Positions 5,063 to 12,668 of a DNA stretch of 16,651 nucleotides are shown here, piece by piece (within the stretch, counting starts at the first letter, position 1; each line of letters opens with the position of its first letter). Location: contig CABUCQ010000039.1 of assembly GCA_902490095.1 (NCBI GenBank), positions 1 to 16,651 on the forward strand, given 5' to 3'. Below the pieces are notes generated by a model, which had not been told where the DNA came from, searched no databases, and saw only the letters and a list, made by a program, of their open reading frames with translations. A program made the position numbers and the translations under genes. Source of the DNA: an uncultured Collinsella sp. GTDB taxonomy: Bacteria > Actinomycetota > Coriobacteriia > Coriobacteriales > Coriobacteriaceae.

Positions 5063-6859
5063 GTGTCTGAACAGGAGTATTGCAACAGTGCCGATACTTT
5101 TGGCGTACGGCTTGTCAACCATGTCGATGATGCGGTTTTGCCGGTCGGTGTGCATGATTTTGCCGATGCCATTGGTCGTTGCATGCTGGTTGACAAGACC
5201 ATGTTTATTGCCGATGTGTTGGACTGCGACGCGTCCGTTGTGGTGTGCTGTCGACCCGAGGGTTTTGGCAAGAGCATGAACTTGTCGATGCTCAGGGCTT
5301 TTCTGGAGCGTCCAGCGGTCGGTCGCTCTGGTCAGCGTTTGTTTGCCGATGCTCAGATTTGGGATGCGAACGGCGGGCGCTATCGGGATGAGTATGCTTG
5401 CTATCCGGTGATATCGCTGGACTTTTCTGGCGCTGGGAGGCGTGGCCCCGCTGTTGCCGGCGTCGTGCGCGATGCCCTTTCGGGCGAGTGCGCTCGCTTG
5501 TTGGCGCTCTTGGAGGCTCCGGATTTAGCTCGAGATAAGGTGCGTCACATCGAACGTGTCGCGCGTGGCGTGGCGAGCGCGGACGAGGTTGACTCGGTGC
5601 TCGGTGTGCTCATAGAGCTGCTGGAGATTGCCTGCGATGAGCAGGTTGTATTGCTCGTTGATGGGTACGATGCGGCGTGGTCTCGCCGTGCGAGCGCGAG
5701 GAACGCTTCCGACGCCGATCCGGCAGAACTACTTGACCGTGCGCTGTTTGACGCCATTGCCACTGCGCGCGATTCGTTGCGGCTGACGTGTCTGATGGGG
5801 GAGTGTTCCGGTCCCGCCGAAGCGGCGCTTTCTTCGCGCGGCTGCTCGTATTGTCTGACGACGCCGCTGTCGGCGTGGTGTGACCGTTGGTTCGGTTTTT
5901 CGGATGCCGAGGTCGAGGCTCTGTTGAATCATGCTGGGCGCGAGGAATACCTGGATGATGCGCGTGAATGGCTCGAGGGATATCGGTTTGGCAGGGCCTA
6001 TTGCTCGAGTCCAGAGCGTGTGATCGGTTTTCTGGGCCGAGGCTGCACGGCGCCTGTGCGTGCCGATCTGTATGGATATGCCGATTGTCTGAGTAGGGTA
6101 GTTGCCGGGTGGAATCTCGACCGCCTTTCGGTCTTGTTCGATTTGCTCGAGGCCCATGGGTGCGCTGAGGTCCCGCTTTGTTTGGGCACTGCAGAGCCAG
6201 ATGTCTCGCCTGACGATGGCATGTGGACAGCGCTGTATCTGTCCGGTTTTCTCACGACGGATATGACTGAGGAGCTGGAGCATGGCGATCGCCTCCGTGC
6301 TTTGCGATTGCCCAATAACGAGCTTCGCCAGACCTTGCGTCTAGTGATTATTGAGTGGTTTGAGTGTGCTGCAGAAGACATTCGAGACGTCGATGCGTTT
6401 CGCGACGGGCTGTGCCATGGGAACGAGGATACCGTGAGGCGGGCGCTAAGCCGCATCTTAGGAGATGCGGGAATCGGTGCGACCGACCCAGATGCGCCAC
6501 TGCCATATCATCTGCTCTTGCAGGGGCTCTGCTTTGGCTTGCCGGGCTATGCCAATCCTGCCTCGAGGCGAAAGTGTGGCGCGGGTCGCTGCGACATCCA
6601 GGTTTTTCCTACGGGCGCCGTGTTCGACATAGCCGATACGATCGGTATGCTCGATGAACGTCCGCTGATAACGATCAACATGATGTATGACCCCGGTGTG
6701 GATGCGCTGGGCCTGGAATTGCTGGCCGTGCAGGCGCTGCTCGACATAGAGCGCGACGGCATCGACGAAATCCGTGTGCCGCGACCCGGCGTGGGTCGCA
6801 TGCGCTGGGGGTTCGGTTTTGATGGGCAGCGTGCGTCCGTGGTGTGCCAACGTCTGTAG
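5063..6859 (+). CDS. AAA-ATPase-like / PD-(D/E)XK-superfamily protein with degenerate active sites
   Basis: The 598-residue protein matches a common family joining an N-terminal AAA-ATPase-like domain to a C-terminal PD-(D/E)XK nuclease-like domain. Family marks are LPVGVHDFADAI (26-37), VDKTMFIADVL (43-53), a P-loop RPEGFGKS (64-71), SLDFS (118-122), WLEGYRFG (303-310), PNNELR (417-422), YHLLLQGL (482-489) and GRCD (508-511). Two departures stand out. Walker B reads VVLLVDGYD (195-203), with Gly where the family has Glu (DEYD). The nuclease strand that should carry E-x-K reads LITINMMYD (535-543), with neither Glu nor Lys. Only D511 of the nuclease set seems kept. The GTG start follows AGGGAGAAG. 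It may be a binding or regulatory descendant rather than an enzyme. The native role of the family is not established. It ends 17 nt before the convergent glycosyltransferase gene. Confidence 0.82.
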   Translation: MSEQEYCNSADTFGVRLVNHVDDAVLPVGVHDFADAIGRCMLVDKTMFIADVLDCDASVVVCCRPEGFGKSMNLSMLRAFLERPAVGRSGQRLFADAQIWDANGGRYRDEYACYPVISLDFSGAGRRGPAVAGVVRDALSGECARLLALLEAPDLARDKVRHIERVARGVASADEVDSVLGVLIELLEIACDEQVVLLVDGYDAAWSRRASARNASDADPAELLDRALFDAIATARDSLRLTCLMGECSGPAEAALSSRGCSYCLTTPLSAWCDRWFGFSDAEVEALLNHAGREEYLDDAREWLEGYRFGRAYCSSPERVIGFLGRGCTAPVRADLYGYADCLSRVVAGWNLDRLSVLFDLLEAHGCAEVPLCLGTAEPDVSPDDGMWTALYLSGFLTTDMTEELEHGDRLRALRLPNNELRQTLRLVIIEWFECAAEDIRDVDAFRDGLCHGNEDTVRRALSRILGDAGIGATDPDAPLPYHLLLQGLCFGLPGYANPASRRKCGAGRCDIQVFPTGAVFDIADTIGMLDERPLITINMMYDPGVDALGLELLAVQALLDIERDGIDEIRVPRPGVGRMRWGFGFDGQRASVVCQRL

Positions 6860-6863
6860 CGGC

Positions 6864-6878
6864 GGGCGAAAGCCCTTT
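6864..6878 (+). terminator. Small GNRA-loop hairpin between convergent genes
   Basis: GGGC-GAAA-GCCC followed by TTT sits 4 nt after the stop at 6859 and abuts the stop of the convergent gene at 6877. The stem is only 4 bp with a short U run, so it would be a weak terminator, but it is the only structure in the 17-nt gap. Confidence 0.35.
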
Positions 6879-7899
6879 ACTGTTCCGCGTCCTTCATGGG
6901 CGGCATGGGCTTCCAGTTGGGATCCTTGATGATCTTGCGGGCGTCTTTCATGCCACGGCGCAGCGCCGGAATACCGGTCTTAAAGCACTTATCGACCGCA
7001 GCCAGGCGAATGAATTCCTTGCAGAAGGTCGCGGCATTGCCCAGGCGGAACAGCATGGGGTGGTAGTCACCGTAGATCTGCATATAGCGAGCGAGGAAGC
7101 CTCGGTTGCGCATGATGTAGTAGCGGTTGGTGTCGCTCGTAGAGTTGAGCTGGCGCTTGCCGGCGATATCCCAGTTAGAGACAGCGCGGGCACGCTTGAG
7201 CACCACGTCGGCAACAACGGCGGCGGGGAAGTGCTGGCTGGCCACGTAGCCGTAGCAGGCATCGTCGCCGTAGATGAAGAATCGCGCATCCGGCAGGCCG
7301 ATCTTGTCGACCACGCGGCGCGAGAACAGGCCGCCTTCAAAGCACAACTGGTTCATGGCGCGGTAGCCCTTGGGGCCCAGGTCCCACTTAGCGATGGGGT
7401 TGGGGATACCAAGCGAAAGGATGAGCTGGTACTGCCAAAAGAAGGCGCCGCCGTCAAAGTCCAGGCGCGAACCCTGGATGACATCGTAGCGGTCGGTCCA
7501 CTTGGCAAGACGCTCGATGCCTTCGGGGATGACGAGCACGTCGTCGTCCATCACCCAGAACCACTGGGCGCCCAGGTCGTAGGCGCATTTGGTGCCGGCG
7601 GAGAAGCCACCTGCACCGCCGCCGTTTTCGAGCTGTGGTGCGTAGATGACGCGGTCGGTGCCGCCCTTCGCGTCGGGCTGTTCGATGTCGGTGCCCCACA
7701 GGTTGGCCAGGCGCTCGTTGAATGCGGTGCACATGGCCTCGGTCTCACGCGAATTCTCGTTATCGACGATCACGATGCGCCAGGGCGCTGCCGTAAGCTC
7801 GGTCATGGAGTCGAACAAGTTGGCCAGGAGTTCCTGGCGCTTGTACGTAACGACGACGATGGCGAGCTTATCGATGGGAGCGGGAAGGGTTGAAGGCAT
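6877..7899 (-). CDS. GT2 glycosyltransferase, galactofuranosyl/rhamnosyltransferase-like
   Basis: The 340-residue GT-A enzyme opens with KLAIVVVTYKR (11-21), then IVIVDN (42-47), a GGGAGGFSAG loop (93-102) and WVMDDD (115-120), the metal- and nucleotide-sugar-binding motif. FIYGDDACYG (208-217) occupies the place of the catalytic acidic pair in GlfT/WbbL-like enzymes, followed by NRYYIMRN. These marks fit transferases adding galactofuranose or rhamnose to a lipid-linked glycan at the inner membrane face. The sugar itself cannot be read from sequence. I chose the ATG at 7899 (MPSTLPAPIDK), with AGGA 11 bases upstream; the longer reading from 8034 runs through non-coding sequence. It lies downstream of the acyltransferase gene on the same strand, with a 170-nt gap holding a possible terminator and promoter. 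Confidence 0.9.
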   Translation of the reverse strand: MPSTLPAPIDKLAIVVVTYKRQELLANLFDSMTELTAAPWRIVIVDNENSRETEAMCTAFNERLANLWGTDIEQPDAKGGTDRVIYAPQLENGGGAGGFSAGTKCAYDLGAQWFWVMDDDVLVIPEGIERLAKWTDRYDVIQGSRLDFDGGAFFWQYQLILSLGIPNPIAKWDLGPKGYRAMNQLCFEGGLFSRRVVDKIGLPDARFFIYGDDACYGYVASQHFPAAVVADVVLKRARAVSNWDIAGKRQLNSTSDTNRYYIMRNRGFLARYMQIYGDYHPMLFRLGNAATFCKEFIRLAAVDKCFKTGIPALRRGMKDARKIIKDPNWKPMPPMKDAEQ

Positions 7900-7974
7900 G
7901 GGGCAATATATCCTTTCACGCGCGGCGCGCATGCGCTGCACGGAAGCTATCGAATACGTCCTTGGGACTGTCCT

Positions 7975-8005
7975 ATTGTAAAGGCTCGGCGCACCTTGGC
8001 GGCAA
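7975..8005 (-). promoter_or_regulatory. Weak candidate promoter for the leftward GT2 gene
   Basis: Minus-strand TTGCCG (8005-8000) and TACAAT (7980-7975) are separated by 19 bases, longer than ideal. The site lies about 75 nt upstream of the ATG at 7899. It is the only promoter-like pair I see in the 170-nt gap. Confidence 0.3.
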
Positions 8006-8010
8006 GCTTT

Positions 8011-8031
8011 GAATAAAACGCAGGAACCTGC
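8011..8031 (-). terminator. Candidate terminator after the acyltransferase gene
   Basis: On the minus strand GCAG-GTTC-CTGC (8031-8020) is followed by GTTTTATTC, a short hairpin with a U-rich tail, 39 nt past the acyltransferase stop. The 4-bp stem makes it weak. Confidence 0.4.
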
Positions 8032-8069
8032 CACGGCTGTAGCGGCTTTAGCGTCTGACGGCAGCGTGT

Positions 8070-9200
8070 CTATTGCCTCTTGAGCTTGCGTTCAATAAGA
8101 CTTCTAGTTGCATCGATGATGAGAAGTGCCAGAGCAAAGACGATGCTAATGACGATACCCGTGACGATACATATAGCTGCCGGGCTGTTTTGGCTGATCA
8201 GTATGTTTGCGAGCAACGTATTGAAGACGGGACGCCACAGGCTACTGGTGAGCGACTGCATCACATAGAAACCAAGCGTGGCGGTCGATAAGGTGACGAT
8301 GACACCTGCGGTCCGTGGATTGCCTGAGGCCCTGCGCCGGGTCGCCGCAAAGAGCAGAGAGGCGGCAGCGAGGGCAAACGAGATCAACGAGGTTGATTTG
8401 TAGGAGAGGACTGCCATCGCCGTGAGGTTGCCGGTGAAGGAGAGTGCTCCTTCCAGGATGGTGGCGAGCGCCAAAACCGTTACGAGCGAGCGCATGCCCA
8501 AGGCGCCCGCCCTGTCCGAATCCATGGCGTCGGTTACGTCGCGGAGCAGTCCGCCGATCAAAAACGCGACTACGTACGTGGTAGCGCTCATGAGCTTTTG
8601 GAGCCAAGAAAACTCGCCGGCGCTTGTCGCACTCATGGCGGCCAAATACCCGTTAACAACGAATACGAGGATTCCAACGGCGATGACCGTCGTCGTGTAG
8701 GTTTTCTGGGAGAGTCGGCTCTTGGCCAGTCCAAACCATGGCGCCATGAAAACTGTGGCGGCATAGACCCAGATAAACTCAAGCCCAAGCGTGTACCAAT
8801 AGTGCGTATTGAGGGTAACATCGGGAATGGGTGAGACGACCGTGGACCACGCGAGCGCCACGAGGCAATAAAACGCAGTGGGCATAATGACCTTGCCAAG
8901 GCGCTGCGCCGTCCGTTGCATTTGCGACTTCCACGTTGCTCCACCGTCCCAAGCACGCGCGGCCGAAGCGATGAGAAAATAGCCCGAGATCATAAAGAAG
9001 ACCTCGTTGGCCCAGCAGCCAAGCAAGTTAATAAAACCGAGTACGCCGGAATAGGGGAACATCGCAAGTGGGGCATATTCCACGGCGCCGACGCAGACGG
9101 CTTGGAAGGTCCACTGAAAGGTGTGGAACACCGCGATGCCGGCGACCGCGACCAAACGCAGCGCTTCGGTGGGTATGTTGCGTGCGGCTTTGGGCTGCAT
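8070..9200 (-). CDS. Acyltransferase-3 family membrane protein
   Basis: The 376-residue, strongly hydrophobic protein has about ten membrane segments and the acyltransferase-3 signature: R15 and the catalytic-type histidine H26 in LRLVAVAGIAVFH, then an EVFFMISGYFLI segment near residue 70. Members move acetyl or other acyl groups from the cytoplasm onto sugars of surface polysaccharides, peptidoglycan or lipids. Beside a glycosyltransferase cluster the likely job is O-acylation of the glycan made here (inference). The ATG at 9200 follows AAAGGA at a good distance, and a consensus TATAAT lies about 40 nt upstream. It is divergent from the GT2 gene at 9313 across 112 nt, so the two may share control. 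Donor and acceptor are not readable from sequence. Confidence 0.88.
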   Translation of the reverse strand: MQPKAARNIPTEALRLVAVAGIAVFHTFQWTFQAVCVGAVEYAPLAMFPYSGVLGFINLLGCWANEVFFMISGYFLIASAARAWDGGATWKSQMQRTAQRLGKVIMPTAFYCLVALAWSTVVSPIPDVTLNTHYWYTLGLEFIWVYAATVFMAPWFGLAKSRLSQKTYTTTVIAVGILVFVVNGYLAAMSATSAGEFSWLQKLMSATTYVVAFLIGGLLRDVTDAMDSDRAGALGMRSLVTVLALATILEGALSFTGNLTAMAVLSYKSTSLISFALAAASLLFAATRRRASGNPRTAGVIVTLSTATLGFYVMQSLTSSLWRPVFNTLLANILISQNSPAAICIVTGIVISIVFALALLIIDATRSLIERKLKRQ

Positions 9201-9240
9201 GACGTCCTTTCTTATTGGTTTGCCTCTGCGGGCTCCATAG

Positions 9241-9246
9241 ATTATA
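9241..9246 (-). promoter_or_regulatory. -10 element for the acyltransferase gene
   Basis: A perfect TATAAT on the minus strand (9246-9241) lies 40 nt upstream of the ATG at 9200. No TTGACA-like -35 is found at the normal distance. Confidence 0.5.
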
Positions 9247-9273
9247 TAAACGCCCGCTGGCGCGCTGACCCTT

Positions 9274-9282
9274 TGATACCAT
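9274..9282 (+). promoter_or_regulatory. Candidate extended -10 for the GT2 gene at 9313
   Basis: TGA-TACCAT forms a TGn extended -10, 30 nt before the TTG start, with no -35 match. The paralogous gene at 11538 has a similar element (TGC-TAAAAT) at nearly the same distance. Confidence 0.35.
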
Positions 9283-9312
9283 GAAACGACAGGTATTTCC
9301 TAAGGAGCACAT

Positions 9313-10416
9313 TTGTCTACTAACGCCTCTGGCAGCCCTGTTCTGTCGCTGCTTATTCCCATTTACAATGTTCAGCGCTACCTGCGCGAGTGCCTCGATT
9401 CCGCCCTGGTGCAGACGCTCAAGGATATTGAGATCATTTGCATTAACGACGGGTCGACCGACAACTCGCCGGTGATTATCCGCGAGTACATGGAGCGCGA
9501 CGCACGTGTGAAGATGATCGACAAGGCCAACAGCGGCTACGGCGACTCGATGAACCGCGGCCTGGAGATGGCACGCGGCGAGTACGTGGGTATCTTGGAG
9601 TCCGATGACTTTATGGCGCCCGACGCGCTGGAGAAGCTTGTGTCGGCGGCCGAGGGCTGCAATGCCGACTTTGCGAAGGCGAACTTTGACTTCTACTGGT
9701 CCAAGCCCGAGGAGCGCCGCTCGCTGCACGAGATGTTTAAGCCCAAAGACTGCGGCAAACCGGTGCACCCAAGCGACACGACACAGTTCTTTAAGCAAAA
9801 GCCCTCGATTTGGTCGGCCGTCTACCGTCGCGATTTTCTTGAGCGCAACGGCATCAAGTTCTTGCCGACCCCGGGTGCCTCTTTCCAGGACACGTCGTTT
9901 GCCTTTAAGGTGATCGCGTGCGCCGACAAGGCCGTTTACCTGCACGATGCCGTACTTTCGTATCGCCAGGACAACGAGAACTCCTCGGTCAATTCTTCGG
10001 CCAAGGTCTTTTGCGTCAATGCCGAATATGCCGAGATCGAGCGCTGGATCCGAGAGGATTACGCTCGCAATCACGCAAGTGATGACGTCGCGCGCATGCT
10101 CAAGTTCAATCAACTTATTAAGTACGATTCGTACATGTGGAACTACGTGCGCCTGGCGCCTAAGTTCTATAAGGAGTTCCTGGTTCAGATGGCCAAGGAG
10201 TTCCAAGCGGCCTTGGACGCGGGGGAGTTTTCGCTTGACGACCTCAAGCCGTGGAAGCGCGCAAATCTCGCTGCCATCCTCAAAGATCCTGAGGGCTGGG
10301 TTGACGAGCATCCGAGTTTCGCGACGGATGGTGCCTTGGGGCGTGCTAAGTATTACGCCTCGGTTGGAGGCCCAGGCGTGGTCGCTGCCTTCCTCATCGA
10401 ATCGCTGAGGGGGTAG
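9313..10416 (+). CDS. GT2 family glycosyltransferase (paralogue A)
   Basis: The 367-residue GT-A enzyme has LSLLIPIYNVQRYLRECLDS (11-30), INDGSTDNS (44-52), a KANSGYGDSMNRGLEMARG stretch (71-89) and the DXD-type motif ESDDFM (96-101). These bind a nucleotide sugar for transfer onto a growing surface glycan at the cytoplasmic face of the membrane. The start is TTG at 9313, chosen because TAAGGAG lies five bases ahead. The protein is a clear paralogue of the product at 11538, sharing KPSIWSA, FLPTPGAS, YRQDNE and KVFCV further on, and part of its DNA is identical to that gene. The gene at 10423 follows after 6 nt, so these two form an operon. Acceptor and donor sugar are unknown. Confidence 0.92.
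   Translation: MSTNASGSPVLSLLIPIYNVQRYLRECLDSALVQTLKDIEIICINDGSTDNSPVIIREYMERDARVKMIDKANSGYGDSMNRGLEMARGEYVGILESDDFMAPDALEKLVSAAEGCNADFAKANFDFYWSKPEERRSLHEMFKPKDCGKPVHPSDTTQFFKQKPSIWSAVYRRDFLERNGIKFLPTPGASFQDTSFAFKVIACADKAVYLHDAVLSYRQDNENSSVNSSAKVFCVNAEYAEIERWIREDYARNHASDDVARMLKFNQLIKYDSYMWNYVRLAPKFYKEFLVQMAKEFQAALDAGEFSLDDLKPWKRANLAAILKDPEGWVDEHPSFATDGALGRAKYYASVGGPGVVAAFLIESLRG
9511..9572 (+). repeat. 62-nt block identical to 11730-11791 (copy 1)
   Basis: These 62 bases, coding for KMIDKANSGYGDSMNRGLEMA in paralogue A, are identical base for base to the copy in paralogue B, including every third codon position. Flanking identical runs of 31, 21 and 17 bases lie nearby within the first 300 bases of each gene, while the rest of the two genes has diverged. 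Confidence 0.95.
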
Positions 10417-10422
10417 GTCGAC

Positions 10423-11463
10423 ATGGGAGAGGCCTCGTGTCCTAAAGCTACCATTGTCGTCCCCGTTTACAACTCTGCGCGCTCCATTCAGCGATGCCTC
10501 GATTCGCTGTTGGCCCAGTCCGAGCGCTCGATTCAGGTTGTCTGCGTCAACGACGGTTCGACTGATGATTCGTTGAACGTGTTGCGCCAGATCGCGCAGG
10601 CCGACGATCGCGTACTGGTGATTGATCAGGAAAACGCGGGCGTCTCGTGTGCTCGAAATGTCGGAATCGATGCCGCCGAGGGCGAGACCGTCTTTTTTGT
10701 GGACGCCGACGATTACATCGATGCCCAGACGATCGAGCGCGTGCTGCATGCCATGAAGTCTGCAGATGCCGAGGCCGCCGTTTTTGGCGGCGTCTGTGAA
10801 CCTGCCGATGCTGCCCCCAAGCGCGTCCAGCAACTCATGAGCCCCAAAGCTGGTACCTTCGGCGCCCGTGATCCCCAACTGCTGTTCCATTCGAATGCGC
10901 AGCCCTATGCCTGCCGTGCGGCTTTTTCGTGCGAGCTGCTCAATCGCGAAGGCATTCGCTTCGCCCCCGGTTTGGCTTTGGGCGAGGACGTCGTCTTCCA
11001 ATTTGCGGCTTATGCGCTTGCCCGTAAGACCGTCGTCATGCCGGACAAGTTCTACCACTACGTGATGGAGAGCGAATCGGCGACGCACGAGTTCAACAGT
11101 GCCGAGGCTCGTGCCAAAAAGCTTGACGCCCACATGAGGATGCTCGAGGAGGTCTTGGAGGGCTGGGCGGCCTACGGTCTTTTGGACCTGTGTCCCGGCG
11201 AGCTGATAACTTGGTTTTTGGACCTAATTGTGTTCGACCTGGCGCGCTTGGATGCCGATGACTTCCATCGCGTGGCGGCTCGCGTCAACATGGACCTCGC
11301 GACGTTTTTGGGAACGGACTGGGCAGATATGCCTGCCAAGGGCGCTGTTTGCCGTGTTGCCCACAAGTTCGTTGCGACGACCTCGGGCTTTTCGATGGCA
11401 GATGCCACGCTGTTCTATCTTTCGACTCGCGGTCTCAAAGCCTGCCTGGAGCGCTTTCTCTAA
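10423..11463 (+). CDS. GT2 family glycosyltransferase
   Basis: The 346-residue product has KATIVVPVYNSARSIQRCLD (8-27), VNDGSTDDS (42-50), NAGVSCARNVGID (71-83) and the metal-binding DADDYI (94-99). Later, LGEDVVFQF stands in the acceptor-side region, where many GT2 enzymes have a G-E-D catalytic-base motif. It belongs to the same broad family as its neighbours but is not a close copy of either paralogue. The ATG at 10423 starts 6 nt after the previous stop behind a G-rich GAGGGGGTAGG, so translation is probably coupled. A 74-nt gap with its own promoter-like element separates it from the next glycosyltransferase. It probably adds a residue or side chain to the same glycan (inference); substrate unknown. 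Confidence 0.92.
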   Translation: MGEASCPKATIVVPVYNSARSIQRCLDSLLAQSERSIQVVCVNDGSTDDSLNVLRQIAQADDRVLVIDQENAGVSCARNVGIDAAEGETVFFVDADDYIDAQTIERVLHAMKSADAEAAVFGGVCEPADAAPKRVQQLMSPKAGTFGARDPQLLFHSNAQPYACRAAFSCELLNREGIRFAPGLALGEDVVFQFAAYALARKTVVMPDKFYHYVMESESATHEFNSAEARAKKLDAHMRMLEEVLEGWAAYGLLDLCPGELITWFLDLIVFDLARLDADDFHRVAARVNMDLATFLGTDWADMPAKGAVCRVAHKFVATTSGFSMADATLFYLSTRGLKACLERFL

Positions 11464-11494
11464 TTCCAAGCGCTGCCGCCCGCCGCAACTCGGC

Positions 11495-11503
11495 TGCTAA
11501 AAT
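11495..11503 (+). promoter_or_regulatory. Extended -10 promoter for the GT2 gene at 11538
   Basis: TGC-TAAAAT is a good extended -10, 34 nt upstream of the TTG start, within the 74-nt gap after the stop at 11463. No -35 match is seen. It would give the three-gene run 11538-16223 its own start point. Confidence 0.5.
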
Positions 11504-11537
11504 AACCCTGTTACACGCTATTCAACAGGAGGTTCTC

Positions 11538-12656
11538 TTGCAGAACTCTGATACCCCTAAAGTTTCGCTGCTTGTTCCCATCTGCAATGTTGAGCGCTAC
11601 CTGCGCGAGTGCCTCGATTCCGCCGTGGCGCAGACGCTCAAGGACATCGAGATCATCTGCATCAACGACGGTTCTACCGATAGTTCGCCAGATATCATCC
11701 GCGAGTACATGGAGCGCGACCCCCGTGTAAAGATGATCGACAAGGCCAACAGCGGCTACGGCGACTCGATGAACCGCGGCCTGGAGATGGCGCGCGGCGA
11801 GTACGTGGGCATCCTTGAGTCCGACGACTTTATGTTTGAGGATTCGCTCCAAAAGCTGGTCGCCAAGGCCGATGCTGAGCATGCCGATGTCGTTAAGGGC
11901 GACTTTTACCTGTATTGGTCCACGCCCAGCGAGCGCCGTGAGCTGTTTGGAATTATCGACGAGCATATGACGGGCGCCGCGTATCGCCCCGTCGATCGCC
12001 CGGGCATCTTCTACCGCAAACCTTCCATTTGGTCGGCTATCTATCGGCGCGAGTTCCTCAACGACAATCAGATTCGGTTCCTTCCCACGCCGGGTGCCTC
12101 GTATCAGGACGCAGGCTTTAACTTTAAGGTTTGGGCTTGCGCCGAGCGTGCCGCGTTTATTGCGGACCCCATTTTGTGCTATCGCCAGGATAACGAGAAG
12201 AGCTCCGTTAATTCGCCCAACAAGGTGTTTTGCGTGTGCGACGAGTATGTCGAGATGCAGCGCTTTTTGGACGAGCGTCCCGAGCTCAAGGCTCAGCTTC
12301 AGGGCATTTTAATGCGCATGAAGGTCGATACGTACCGTTGGAATGATGAGCGCTTGGTCGATGAACTGCGCGAGCAGTTTTGGAAGAAAGCCTCGTCCGA
12401 GCTCAAGGCCGATTGGGATGCCGGTCGCTTTGACCTGTCGCTGTTTGATCCGCGTGGCGAGACCGACTTGCGTCTGATGGTCAAGTCGCCCCGCGCCTAT
12501 ATCGATTCGCGCTTTGACTTTAAGAAGCCGGGCAAGCTCAATACGTTTAAGCATTACTTTAAGATTGGCGGCCTGTCGCTGGTCTGGCGCGTGCTGACGT
12601 ATCAGCGCACCTACGGCGACAACCCGCACCCCGATGACGTTCCGGCCGCACAGTAG
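11538..12656 (+). CDS. GT2 family glycosyltransferase (paralogue B)
   Basis: The 372-residue GT-A enzyme has VSLLVPICNVERYLRECLDS (9-28), INDGSTDSS (42-50), KANSGYGDSMNRGLEMARG (69-87) and ESDDFM (94-99), then KPSIWSA, FLPTPGAS, YRQDNE and KVFCV as in paralogue A. I place the start at TTG 11538 because AGGAGG stands five bases upstream; the open frame extends back to 11349 but that part overlaps the preceding gene. Cys replaces the usual Tyr in the PIYN motif. The C-terminal third differs from paralogue A, so acceptor choice may differ while the donor sugar may be shared (inference). Its stop overlaps the ribosome site of the next gene, so it heads a tight three-gene operon. Confidence 0.92.
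   Translation: MQNSDTPKVSLLVPICNVERYLRECLDSAVAQTLKDIEIICINDGSTDSSPDIIREYMERDPRVKMIDKANSGYGDSMNRGLEMARGEYVGILESDDFMFEDSLQKLVAKADAEHADVVKGDFYLYWSTPSERRELFGIIDEHMTGAAYRPVDRPGIFYRKPSIWSAIYRREFLNDNQIRFLPTPGASYQDAGFNFKVWACAERAAFIADPILCYRQDNEKSSVNSPNKVFCVCDEYVEMQRFLDERPELKAQLQGILMRMKVDTYRWNDERLVDELREQFWKKASSELKADWDAGRFDLSLFDPRGETDLRLMVKSPRAYIDSRFDFKKPGKLNTFKHYFKIGGLSLVWRVLTYQRTYGDNPHPDDVPAAQ
11730..11791 (+). repeat. 62-nt block identical to 9511-9572 (copy 2)
   Basis: Second copy of the perfectly conserved block, 2,219 bp downstream of the first and in the same orientation and reading frame. Direct repeats of this length could recombine and fuse or delete the intervening genes. Confidence 0.95.
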
Positions 12657-12668
12657 GAGCGAGTGACT

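Noticed and set aside
4947..5279. 110-codon plus-strand frame upstream of the AAA gene
   Set aside because: It overlaps the start of the AAA gene in another frame, has no ribosome site and looks like untranslated intergenic sequence.
6844..7893. 349-codon plus-strand open frame
   Set aside because: It is the antisense shadow of the GT2 gene at 6877-7899 and shows no domain motif.
9028..11133. 701-codon open frame on the minus strand opposite two glycosyltransferase genes
   Set aside because: It lies antisense to two clear GT2 genes and the acyltransferase start; its Val/Leu/His-rich, motif-free product is typical of frames created by G/C at third codon positions.
11349..11537. N-terminal extension of paralogue B by 63 codons
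   Set aside because: It overlaps the end of the preceding gene and matches no GT2 sequence; the TTG at 11538 has an ideal AGGAGG site.
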